Assembly: GCF_020509005.1 (NCBI RefSeq)
Contig: NC_063012.1
Location: 8,990,001-9,054,000, forward strand
DNA: 64,000 nt
Reading direction: 5' to 3'
From: Fulvia fulva
Taxonomy: Eukaryota > Ascomycota > Dothideomycetes > Mycosphaerellales > Mycosphaerellaceae
In this document: piece by piece, positions 44,835-55,593 of the stretch
Position numbering within the stretch: position 1 is the stretch's first letter
Layout of the letters: the number at the start of each line of letters is the position of its first letter
Program-made: the position numbers and the translations under genes
The notes under the pieces: generated by a model
Seen by the model: only the letters and a program-made list of their open reading frames with translations
The model's database searches: none
Told to the model about the DNA's origin: nothing

Positions 44835-47800
44835 GTGGCCACGGGAGTCCAGTTCCAATCCTTGAAAACGATGCTCCTGACAGCCCTTCTGGAGAACGAT
44901 CTAGCTGGGCATGTCTTCCATGATCTGGACTGGGTGGACAAGGTTTCAATGCCTTCCCCAGCAACTTATAGGGGAGAGACCACACCCATTGGGCAGGATA
45001 GCCCAGGCTACAAGGCTGTATACAAGAAATGGAAGATCAATGATAAAATGTGCTGTTGGCGGTTGTGAACCTCCAAAGGTAAGCGTAGCGGAGTGGAGCT
45101 CTCTACCAACCCTTCTAGACTGCAAAGTAGCGTGCGATCCACGCTACCGCTACCCGACGTACAGTGCTTATTATACGACGACATAGGCGTTAGCAACGAG
45201 TATATGTTTGCGAGTTCGCCAACAGGCACAGTGCGGTAGGTCACGTGACCCTAAAACTTGAAAGTTGACCAATCAGAGCGGGCACCAAGGCTAGTTGAGG
45301 GCTGGTATAGAGCTTCACTCCCTCGCTGACGCCTCACCTACGTACTCGCAAGCTCGTACTCCGGTGTGGCTAGCGCTCGGTTGCTACGCTTAATGAAAGC
45401 ATTTGGTTGCATCACATCAAGACTTGATCCAAGCATAAGGCCAAACTTTGGTGAGGCAGACAAGTCTGCCAAAGAGCTGCATGATACCATTGCAACAACC
45501 TAGAAATCTGTGGTCACAATTGATCTATATGATGCAATAAGGAGTGTCAACAAGCTAAAGCTTGATGAGCTTCGCCCAAACACCCTCAGATACTGTGAAT
45601 TATTCCAATCCTGGGTACACAACCACAGGATTGCTCTGGATCAGTTCATAGTAACCTCACAGGTGGATGACAAGAAGAAGCTTAAGCCTCTCTTTGATAT
45701 GCCAGATGGGTACTACAGACTTAACTTTGTGGAGGGACTGAACCATGTTGAATGGCTCAGAACATGGAGGCACAACAATCCTCCAGAAACCACATCCCTG
45801 GAGACCATGATCTCCACCCTTAGAAGGGAACAAGTCCTAACATCCATCAGGACTGGACTTGTTAGGGGAGCTTTTGATGATGAGGATCTGTGCACTCAAT
45901 GCACCCATAAGCACACCAATGCCAATTGCTTTAGGCAGCATCCGGAGAAGAACCCTAGGAGCAAAGGGAAAGACCCTAGGAAGGGGAAAACCCCAAAGCA
46001 GAAAGCCTAAGGCTAGAAAGGCAAGGTAAAGGGCAAAGCAGCAGCAGCTGTTGAAGATGATGACCAATCAGAGTCTGACACCCCTCAGAAGCGAGATGCT
46101 TTTGATGAAGGGGAGCAATCAGACTTCTGACTACCTCATAGGAGAGCAGGAGCAGCAGTGGCAATGGCAGCAAATGAACTGACCTATAGAAGAGCCGCTG
46201 CTGCAGTGCTTAGCCTGCTTATGTCAGACAAAATCTGGGATATAGGCACTTCCTTTCACATCACCAACATGCTGGATGACCTCATCAATATAAGGCGACT
46301 GCACAAACCCAAATGCTTCTCCCATGCAGTTGGACGATCCTAGCTGTACATTGAGGGAGACATAGAAATTGTGTTCAAGAACCAATTTGGCCAGAAGCAA
46401 ACCTTCATGGCCCGCAATGTCCTATACTCCCCAGATGCTGATGCTACATTGATTTCTGCAGAACTTATGTTTAAAGATCATGGCATCTATATAGACAGGC
46501 CATCAAACACCCTACTCTAGAAAGGCAAGCCAGTAGGCTTGCTCACAATAGTCAAGAATGTGACTGTGCTCAGGAACTTCCGCATTAGGAGAGCTCCAAA
46601 GAGCAAAATCAACAGATCAAAACTGAGAGGCCTTGCAGCACTTGCCTTTGCCAAGCCAAGAGCTGACACCGTTAGATGGCACTAAAGACTTGGGCATATT
46701 GGCAGTACCTTGCTCAATGCTACGAAGAGTGCAGTAACAGGCCTTGAAGGAATTGATACTACAGAACTTAGACACTACGAGCTATGCAAGTTGTCCAGGT
46801 CACAGAGAGTTGTTTCAAGAACTCCTAGACCCTTGGCACTCTATGCCCTTGGTGAAATTCATGCAGATCTAATTGGCCTAATTGAGCCAGTATCCTCACA
46901 GAAGTACAAGTACTGTCTGATGCTCACCTGTGCAAAGACAAGGATGAGATGGTGCATACCATTAGAGAAGAAAGATTATGCCCCTGCAGCAATCAAGGCA
47001 TTCTTAGCCAAGATGTGGAACTTCTATAAGAAGACCCCTAAGATATGGTTCTCTGACCAAGGAGGGGAGTTCAACAACAAGGAACTTGCCAGGGAAGCCC
47101 AGGCTGAAGGCATCAGATGGGATTTCTCAGCCCCATACACTCCTGAGCAGAATGGGATTGCAGAAGCTTCTAACAAGGTTGTGGTGAACAAGGCAAGAGC
47201 TATGATGATAGACTCTGGCCTCCCACAATTCATATAGCATTTTGCTATGAAGCATTCATGCTACATCACCAACAGACTCTACAACCTTACCACCAAGAAG
47301 ATCCCAATCCAGGACTTTGAAGAAGACCTTGGGCTGGGGGTTAGGGAGGTTGACCTGAGCAACATCAGGAGGTTTGGGTGCAAGGCATTTAGAAACTTGG
47401 ACAACAAGCAAGATTCAGCCAAGTTCATGCCCAGAGCAGAGATATGGTGGTATGTTGGATTCCAGGAAGACTCCTCAACCAACTACCTGCTCTGGAGACT
47501 AGTCTGGAATGGGAGGATGTGGACAGATGATTCCAAGTTTGGACCCCACTGCACCTTCAATGAAGACTGCCTATTTGGCCATCCATACCCTGCTGCCCAG
47601 CAGGTCGCTCAGGGGGAGCCATCTCCAAGAGATCAGAGCTCCCAGCTTGAAGCGATAGATGATGGGAGTGAAAGAGAAGAAGAATCCACCTCCCAAATGG
47701 ATCCTGAAGACCCCCTAGATGTCCCAGGAGGCCCCTCAGCAAGTCCCATGGAGCCTCACTCTCCCCAAGGGCGCAATCACATGCCCCAACATGCGCCCCA

Positions 47801-49830
47801 AGCGCGTCACACCTCTCCACAGAATGGACAGGAGACTGAGCAGCCCCAGGGGGAGCTGCAGCAGCATAGTGACCCAGCTGGACAAAATGGTGCATCAACA
47901 GAAGACTCCCCAGAGCGCTAAGGGGAGCATGTGACATTCTCACATACGCCAAGAAGCGCTTCCCCCCAGATCCAGGAAACCACTCCTGAAGAAACTGTCT
48001 ATAGGCAACAAGACCCAGAGGACTCACCTGACGACCCTGACAACCTCATGACCCCATTCCATCCTCAGCCCCATCTTGGCAGAAGAAAGAGAGGTGATAT
48101 GGTGGAATCAACTGTCATGAAACAAGCAAAGGTCATTCCTAAGGCCACAAGAAGAAGCACCAGAGAGGGCAGAGCCCAGCATGACTACAGAAGACTTGCC
48201 AATCAAGGACTTTCTGCAGCAGCTGCAGAATCTGCACCCAAGAAGGAGAAGTCGAAAGACCCAACTTCCCTCACTAATGCCCTCAGCAGGCCTGACAGAG
48301 CTGAATAGGTCAGGGCAGTCAGGAAAGAATTCACATCTCTTGAAGACACAGAATGTGTCCAATGGATCCATATGTCCAAGGTCCCAAAGGGAGGGAAGCT
48401 TCTCTCTAGGAAATGGGTACTTCATTACAAGTATCTGCCAGATGGAACCATTGAAAAGCGCAGAGCCAGATAGACTGCAAAGGGATTCACCCAAAGACTT
48501 AGGATGGACTATGTCAACACATTTGCACCCACCCCAAGGCATGCTACTGGCAGAATCCTCCTGGCCCTGTGCATAGTGCTTGGCTGGAAGAGAAGGCAAA
48601 TTGATGTGGAAACAGCCTTCATGAACCCCAAGATTGATAGACCTCTCTTCATCAGACCACCTAAAGGAGCTTAGCTGATCAAGAAGAATGCATCAAACCT
48701 GGTCCTAGAGATCAAGAAAGGGTTGTATGGATTGAAACAGTCAGCCAACCTCTAATACTATGATGCAAAAGAGACTCTTGAAGCTCTTGGCCTGAAGAGG
48801 ACAGATTCTGATGCTTGCCTCTTTCAGGGGGAGGACATTCTTGTCCTCCTTTATATGGATGACTTCCAAATCTTTAGCAAATCTGAAAAGAGGATTGACA
48901 ACCTCATTGCTGGCCTGAAGAAGAAGTACTCCATCAAGACTGTGGACACCAACCTCTTCCTTGGCATGTATCTGAAGCTGAACAAGAAGGGAGACCTTCT
49001 CATCTCCCAGAAGCATTATGCTTTGGAGAAGCTCCAGAAGCATGGCCTTGACCAAGCCAAAAGTGTCAAGTATCCCCTTGACCGCCTGTATAAGAAGCAT
49101 ACCTCATAATGCTCCATCTAGGACTACAATCTGTTCAACACAATGATTAGGGAACTCCAGTATCTGGCCAACCAAACAAGGCCAGACATCTCCCATACCA
49201 TAAATCACTTGGCCAAATTTCTGGCCAACCCATCTGCAGACCACATTACAGCTGCAAAGCATGTTTGGAGATACATTGCTGGAACAATTGACAAGGGCCT
49301 GATCTTCAGAAAGAACTCTTCACTGAGGCCTGAAATCTACACAGATTCAGACTTTTCTGGGGATCCCTCAGGCAGATCCACATCTAGGCTCCTAATCAAG
49401 ATGGCTGGAGGCCCAGTAGCATGGAAATCTGCCCTCTAGAAGGAGGTAGTGCTCTCTAGCACTGAGGCAGAATATGTGGCCCTCACTGAATGCTGCAGAG
49501 AAGTGATGTGGATGAGGAACCTCCTGCAGGAGACTCAAAAGATGACAGGATGGAAAGCATCCCTATCCAAAATCTTTGTGGACAACCAGTCAGCTATCAA
49601 GCTTGTAAGGGATCACTCTAACCACAAAAGGACAAAGCATGTCAGGCTCAGGAATCACTTCTGCAGATGGATTCATGAGCAAGGAAGGTGTCATTGTGGT
49701 TGAAAATATCCCAACAACCCTTCAGCTGGCAGACTGGCTTACAAAGCAAAAGTCCCCAAACCACATTCTCTGAGAAGGCATTCACGCTGAGGCACAATTT
49801 CATTTGTCACTGGATACCATAGGAAATTTC
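44835..49830 (+). mobile_element. Ty1/copia-type LTR retrotransposon, internal region, interrupted
   Basis: Gag, integrase, reverse transcriptase and RNase H follow in copia order. Gag starts near 44835 (LENDLAGHVFHDLDWVD, YKAVYKKWKIND), is cut by the repeat at 45041-45394 and resumes with KAFGCITSRLDPSIRP. A CTQCTHKHTNANCF zinc knuckle ends gag. Integrase shows WH..RLGHIG, SDQGGEFNNKELA and APYTPEQNGIAEA. The polymerase has VETAFMNPKID, GLYGLKQS and the catalytic LLYMDDFQIFS; RNase H has EIYTDSDFSGD and VVLSSTEAEYVALTE. One frame stays in register from 45393 to about 49670 but holds 16 stop codons; a single shift then leads into TTLQLADWLTKQKSPNHIL. No LTR pair, primer-binding site or target duplication was identified. 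Confidence 0.92.
45041..45394 (+). repeat. Dispersed repeat, copy B, inserted in copia gag
   Basis: It is nearly identical to 15376-15730. The gag protein reads up to WKIND on the left and from KAFGC on the right, so the repeat split one gag reading frame within a single codon's distance. The two flanks would rejoin almost perfectly if the block were removed. No clear target-site duplication is seen; at most one base is ambiguous. TGAT precedes and AT follows the core both here and in copy A. Confidence 0.88.
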
Positions 49831-49856
49831 ATTTGTTCAAAGCACATTCATTTGTA

Positions 49857-50396
49857 TTAACTTTGGGAGCGATCTGCCCATCCTGACCCATTCCTCTTGC
49901 ACTTGCTGCACTGGTTGGGATGGAGATGGACAATCAAGTTGGCCATGGACAAGACCCAGAGGAAAGGAAGGTAGTTGTTTCCTCCTCCTGGATGCATCCC
50001 AAAGGTGTCAGACAAGCGCTGTGCAGGGTTTCTGGTCATCTGACCAGCGCGACGACCTGCCACAGCCAAACTAGTCCACTCCTTGTTGGGAAGATTCTTC
50101 TAGGCAACAATCTCGTTGAAGAGGCTCTTGTCATGGACCGCGACTTCCAGAAGCTTGGTGGCAACTTCCAGATTGACATGCTCCCTCTTGAGCTTCTTGG
50201 TGGAGTGCTTGTTGATGGCACGCTGGAGGGTCAGGAGCCCATCAATCAACTTCTCCCTCTCACTCTTGCCAGACTTGGGACTTGAGAAGTTTCCTCCTGT
50301 TGGCCTCTGACGCGGGTCATTGCCATCATCTCCTCCAGAATTTCCTCCAAAGACAGCACCTGAGTTGATGGGATTCCAGCCTTGGACCAAGGCCAT
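49857..50396 (-). pseudogene. Antisense ORF next to the copia element, one internal stop
   Basis: On the minus strand a frame runs from ATG 50396 to TAA 49857-49859 with a single TAG near 50100. The first part reads ALVQGWNPINSGAVFGGNSG and SEREKLIDGLLTLQRAINKH, then VNLEVATKLLEVAVHDKSLF. After the stop it continues with NLPNKEWTSLAVAGRRAG, MHPGGGNNYLPFLWVLSMA and CSKCKRNGSGW. Codon choice looks like the copia element and unlike the GC-rich host genes. The stop is TAG, as most stops in the element are. It may be an accessory antisense ORF between pol and a lost 3' LTR. No known domain is recognised. Confidence 0.45.
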
Positions 50397-50451
50397 GATG
50401 ATCTGCAACTGTTAGCACTCAAGATCACTACTACAAACTGGGACACACAGC

Positions 50452-51233
50452 TCATACCTGGCAGCTCTGAAGAGCTGTTTGGGATGTTGGAGTGTGTGTG
50501 TGTGTGTGAGGTGTTGGCGGTGTGAGGAGTGGTGAGGTGGTTGGTGGACGGATTGGCACTGCAGATGTGGTATGAAGAGGGAAGAGTTGCTGGTACAGGA
50601 TGCCTTTGGTAACAACCTCCGTAGTTGTGGTTGTCACGCCGCGCACTGTATCGATGACCACTACTTCGGGTCCTTGAGGCGCTCAGTCAGCTCGGAAAGA
50701 CACACTGACTAATTCCACTCACCAACGGCCACTGGTTGTTTCGTTACTTCCGACCAGGTGACCACGAACTGCGTTAGAGGCGTGAATGTACAACACGCTG
50801 CAGAACCACAGCGGGTCGCAGAAGTTGTGAGGAAGTTCGAAAAGCCAGTCTCCTGGAAAATACCATCGTCTTTATCATAAGGCTGATAATACGTGGTGGC
50901 TGTCGTAAAGGGACAAGTTTCGTCGTCGATCGTGACTGTACGAAACTCGGTGGAGGTGATGGTGTATGAGTCCTCTGTTTGGTTACCGTAGAGCACAGGG
51001 CCTACTCCATCGGAGAAGCCAGAGGCGTGGACATATGGCTTCTTCCTGTTGTCTGATGGAAATCGTTCTCTCTGATGGAAATCGTTCTCTCTGATGGAAA
51101 TCGTTCTCAGCCGAAGTCAAGGGGGGGTGGGGGCCAACAACCGGGTTTGCGTACCGTGTGAAGCATTTGCAGCGCCGATGCTGGCTGCTGCTAGTATCAC
51201 TGCTGTCCGGACGAGCATGGAAAGAGAAAGCAT
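50452..51233 (-). CDS. Secreted Thr-rich protein
   Basis: Exon 2 (50723-51045) and exon 3 (50452-50672) join in phase across a 50-nt intron (GTGAGT..CAAG). They read SGFSDGVGPVLYGNQTED, TVTIDDETCPFTTATTYY, TRCGSAACCTFTPLTQFV, then VVIDTVRGVTTTTTEVVTK and a Pro/Thr/His-rich end. An upstream exon from ATG 51233 gives a good signal peptide (MLVRTAVILAAASIGAANA). The simplest donor (GTACGC, 51154) leaves the wrong phase; a GTTGTT donor a little downstream would be in phase, so the first join is uncertain. The intron contains three 19-bp tandem units. The last exon contains a (GT)n run that codes for alternating His and Thr. Probably a cell-surface protein. Confidence 0.55.
51053..51109. repeat. 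Three tandem 19-bp units in an intron
   Basis: The unit CTGATGGAAATCGTTCTCT repeats three times without interruption (51053-51071, 51072-51090, 51091-51109; last base differs). It lies inside the first intron of the Thr-rich secreted protein gene. Confidence 0.9.
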
Positions 51234-52141
51234 GTCCAGTCGAGTCGAGATCATCTGCCTGCCTAGAGACGAGGCCAAACTGTACAAAGGAGATCAAGAA
51301 AGACGCTGAACTCGTGCGTAGATGATCCAGTCACGAAGCATAAGTGTAAGATGCCGGTGAACGACTGGGACGCCGGGATTGACGCTGTGCATCATGAGTC
51401 GACGATTGAGGTTTCCCATTGGAAGGCTGCGTAGAGGCCGCAGGTAGTGGACCTGCGTACCTTTCGCAGCGAGTCTGGATCTGGAGACAGGCCACAACAA
51501 AATCTGCTTCACTAGCTCGATCCTGCAGTACAGACCACATCACAACCCATCTAGCTCTACAAATCTTCAAAATCTTCCGGAATGCCGCGAAAATTGGACA
51601 GATTGTACACACTGACGGGTGCTCCTCGTGGTGCGAAGACATCGATGCCCATGCCCTCAGGTGATAAAGACATATCTGAATACATTGCTTCAGCCTTACT
51701 CACTTGAGCGGCACGTACTTGGCACGAAACTTTCGCGGCTGGCTGGAAGCTGTGCTGAACTTGGGGAGGCAGTCGTGCAGTTATCGTGCATGCACATGGC
51801 TAAAGGTATTTGGTGTTACTGGACGCATAGATGCCAGCAATCTGCACTTTCCTGCAGATGTTGTCCGCAGATCCTCATGACCATACCTGAACTAGGAATC
51901 TCGTCCGTCATTCGATGGAGCTTGGATCGTGGTGCCGCAGATACTACACCAAGCTCTGCCAATGGTGTTGTGTCAACCACCTGTGGCTAGATGCCACTGT
52001 ACGATGTCTGTTGATCACTTACTCGGGGAAGAGCCGCAAGTGTTGGCGCGACATGCGTGTGGACGGTCCGTGGAGTTCCGGTCGAGTTCTGACATCTCTG
52101 AGACATCCCTCGACTGACCTGTTCCTACCATCACCCTGACC
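51234..52141. other. Intergenic region
   Basis: No supported gene between the Thr-rich protein and the aspartyl-protease pseudogene; divergent promoters would lie here. Confidence 0.45.
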
Positions 52142-53913
52142 ATGCGGAAGCTATTATCGCTTTCCTGGGGTCTCTGGTCCGCGGTGCTCGTGGTCGGAGC
52201 CCTCAACGAGTCAATCCGGCCGCTGTCTCTTCCAGCCAGCGGCTATTGGTATGCTTTCTGCTGTACGTTCCTGAGCGCGGCTGACTTCGTCGTAGGGAGG
52301 GAAATGATGGCCAGTGGTCAAAATTCAATCTCCAGATCGGAACTCCTCGTAGACATGGCCCTTTGACGCAGTGGCATCTCGAAGCTGACTCGACCCTCAG
52401 CCCAGGTCGTTCGACTGATCACAGGAACCTCCGCCACAGCTGCCAACGTGATTTGGACTGTCATTCCTGAAGGATGTGAGCAAGCGAACCCCGATCTTGA
52501 GAATTGTGCATTTGCTCGTGGGGGTTTCTTTCAGCGCAATGCCTTGACCACCTGGAACACTTCCTGACTCGAGAATGACGGCCTGTACGAAATTGTTCTG
52601 TATGAAGAGAACAAGCTAGGTCTGTCAGCAAATGCTTACTATGGCTTCGACACAGTCTCTTTTGGTCTTCCGGGCTCTGGTCTGCCGACACTGGATAGTC
52701 AGGTCATTGCAGGCATAGCAACGAATGACTTCTTCCTTGGAACGTTGGCTCTGAGCCCTGTCAGCCAGGAACTTCACATCGTATACCACAGGTGCAATAT
52801 CAAGCGTGCTTGGGACTCTGCGCAATGCGAACAACAGCCTTGTCCCAAGCACGACTTGGGCGTACACATCTGGCGCTGTGTACAAGAGCCCACCTGTCTT
52901 GGGCAGCGTGACCTTCGGAGGTTACGATGCCAACAGGATCAATCTAAGTGATTCAAACAGCGTCAGCGTGCCATTCTGGACAGATCCATCACGCGACCTT
53001 TTGCTAGGCCTACAGTCCATTACTTACGACACGCTTGGCAGCACACCACTACTCGTGACTGGCGTATACGTGTTCCTCGACTCCTTAGTCGCGCAGATGT
53101 GGCTCCCTCTGGACGTGTGTCAGGCCTTCGAGGAAGCCTTTTGGCCTGGAATGGGATAACGTCACCGAACTGTACACCGTGAGCGAAGAGACATTCGACG
53201 CTGTTGTCGCAGAACTTTAGCTTCGCGTTCACTGTCGGAGCATTGAAGGACCAAGCGAGCAAGAATACCGTGATCAACTTTCCCTACGCTGCCTTTGATC
53301 TGAACATCAGCACTCCGTACTACAACTCAAGCCAGCGATACTTCCCTCTCAAGCGAGCACAGAACGAACGCAATATACTCTCGGTAGGGCATTCCTGCAG
53401 GAAGCATATGTCATCGCCGATTACGACAGACGCAACTTCACAGTAGGCCAAGCGCTGTTTCCCTCCATAGACAACATCGTGCCGATCCTTCCGCCTGGCG
53501 TGTCAACATCTCGAAAGCCGTCCGGACTCAGCACTGGCGCAATTGCAGGCATGGCAGTCGGCGCGGTCGTTGCATTGGCAGCAGTGGTTTCGTTCGCGTG
53601 GTGGTGGCTAGCAAGTAGGAAGCGATCGTGAGAGCCAAAGTACATTCCTGCCTCGACCGACGAGAAGCCTCCGTTGGAGCAGCTGGACAGCTCCTTTGAG
53701 CCAGATCAAAAGGGCGTGAATGCGTCGCCTCATGTTGGAGAGCTTCGAGGCGACAGTCGGTACGGAGGCCACTCTGAGCTTTCGTCTGTGCATCACAGGT
53801 CAGAGCTGGCTACGAATGCAGGCGACTTGTACGAACTGCCCGGCCACGATAGATGTGAGCTTGCGGCAGGTGGCGTGGCTGCTACTGAGCTGGAGACGTC
53901 GCACCGAAGGTAG
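52142..53913 (+). pseudogene. Membrane-anchored aspartyl protease (A1 family), multiply disrupted
   Basis: A signal peptide (RKLLSLSWGLWSAVLVVGA) and PLSLPASGYW start the gene. After a 47-nt intron (52249-52295) WSKFNLQIGTP marks the usual A1 entry. Then CAFARGGFFQRN, DGLYEIVLYEENKLG, YYGFDTVSFGLPGSG, VIAGIATNDFFLG and, in another frame, SVTFGGYDANRINL and RDLLLGLQSITYDT. NTVINFPYAAFDLNIS and a C-terminal helix (GMAVGAVVALAAVVSFAWWW) with a cytosolic tail close it. Lesions: loss of sense around 52345-52410, TGA in place of Trp near 52565, frameshifts near 52795, 53145 and 53215 and about 53390, and TGA 53629-53631 before the tail. No catalytic DTG triad can be read cleanly. This is a clear pseudogene. 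Confidence 0.85.
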
Positions 53914-54571
53914 TCGTCGGTGATATCAGCCTTTTGCAATTCGCAGGAACGGTGGACGAGCGTCACAAATCGCAATGTGATGGCGGTGTGGTCACGGCAG
54001 TCAGCCGACGATAGCAGCTCGGTGCCGACTTGTGCCCTCCTTCCTTCTTCTGCGATGGAATTTGTTCTTCGTGCATCCCAATGTAACAATTTGGCATGAT
54101 GTGAGATGACAAGCCGTGTGACAGCGATGCACTGCAATACCCGAGTACCTGGGTTGCAGAGCGAGCATCTCCGGAATGTCGCATGGCTACATTCTCTGTG
54201 ATCACCGCAGGATGCACTTCACCTCCTCGTCCTGTGTGACCGGTGAGAGATATGCTTTCAGTCAAAGCAACGGCAGAAATACGTTCCGCCAAAAAGTTGG
54301 ATTTCAGATCTGTCATGTTCTAGATCACAATCGTCAGCACGTCTGGGGGGCGTAGGTGATGATCGTGGAGAGAAACAAGGCACACTCAACAACACCCCGC
54401 CATTGTGAGTCGGCGATGCAGGAGGAAGCGCAATCGAATGCTGGTAATAGGTAGTATTCGTCACATTACATGCTCGTGTCCAATAAATCGTTCGTAATGC
54501 TCGGCCGTCTACTATGACTGGGTATCTCGATAAGGCCCGACTGCAATGCTGTGTTTCTCATCGTCGTCTTC
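53914..54571. other. Intergenic region
   Basis: No supported gene or repeat. Confidence 0.45.
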
Positions 54572-55593
54572 TTAGACGTTCTGCGCAGCTCGCTCACTGC
54601 TGTTGTCGACCTTTCCGCGCTTTTCACGGCCCTTCTCCGACCATGGGAAGTGGGCGACTGGGATGAGGAAGAAGGAGTTGCTCGAGTCGGCCATACCGGC
54701 AAAGGCGTTGTACCTGGATCGTGTTAGCGATTGGCATGCGCGGATATTCAATGACACTTACCATGCAGCAAAGGCAGCGATGATACCGAAAGCACCCCCA
54801 GCACGGAGGAGTGGGGTGTTGGGTCCTTCTGCGTTGAAGTCGAGGTAGGCAATGGCCAGGAACAAGAAGGCCAAATCCAGTGTGAAGAACAGGAAGAAGA
54901 AGGCCACAGTTGATCTCAAAGTCAATAGCAATAGTAGGAAGGTAAAGATGAACCATCCCTGCGGATCGTTAGTATAGCTTTTGGCGAATGGTGCAATCCA
55001 GCAATTCTTACCATCAAGTAAAGACCGAAAGAGTTCATGAATGGCGCAGGGCTCTCTGCTTCAAGTGTCGAAATGATCTGGAAGCCACCAGGCGTGAGGA
55101 TGATGGCAGTACCGATCCAGAAACCACCGTATGAGGACAGAGCAGTAGCACCAAAAGTGTTGCCAACGGCCATTTCCCTGTAGGTTTGTCTTAGCCATGT
55201 ACGACCATTCCGGGCTCGCAACGATACATACCACATGCCGGCAAGAAGCTGGCAGAGACCGCCGTATGCGAAAGCAGCACCAATGACAATGTTGGGCTCG
55301 CTGAGGCCGCGGGTGCCCAAGTTGATCAGGGACAGGAGGAAGGTGGTGAGGGCGAAACCGCACAGTCCGAGAGGAGCCGGGTTGGCGAACTTGCGCTTCT
55401 CGGTGCCTCTGTAGAGACCTGGCTGAAGCTCACCACCGAAGGCAGCAAGACGCGCCGAGTCGCCGGTGTTGATGTGTGCGAGAGGGTTGCCGCCATAGTC
55501 GTATGGCTTGCGCTGACCAGCGCCCGCGTGGTCGTGAGTGGCAGTGCCGTTGCTGCCATTGATGTGCTCGGCCTTCATCTCGTCGGACGACAT
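54572..55593 (-). CDS. Acetate/succinate-proton transporter, Gpr1/Fun34/YaaH family
   Basis: Four exons (55232-55593, 55012-55177, 54762-54958, 54572-54713) with introns of 54, 53 and 48 nt give 288 residues. The family signature NPAPLGLCGFALTTF begins at about residue 71 as the first of six helices. IVIGAAFAYGGLCQLLAGMW and GNTFGATALSSYGGFWIG follow. GLYLMGWFIFTFLLLLLTLR spans the second splice. The C-terminus is basic and cytosolic (EKGREKRGKVDN). Relatives (Ady2, AcpA, Gpr1) import acetate or ammonium-linked acids across the plasma membrane and are induced by acetate. The N-terminal 60 residues are soluble and Gly/His-rich. No lesion. Confidence 0.94.

Noticed and set aside
45041..45394. 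Repeat copy B as the 5' LTR of the copia element
   Set aside because: Gag coding sequence continues on its left side, and no copy is present after pol.
45393..49670. Reassigned genetic code (UAR read as Gln) as explanation for stops in copia
   Set aside because: Several stops sit at conserved Trp positions and one is TGA. Host genes in the window use TAA and TAG as true ends.
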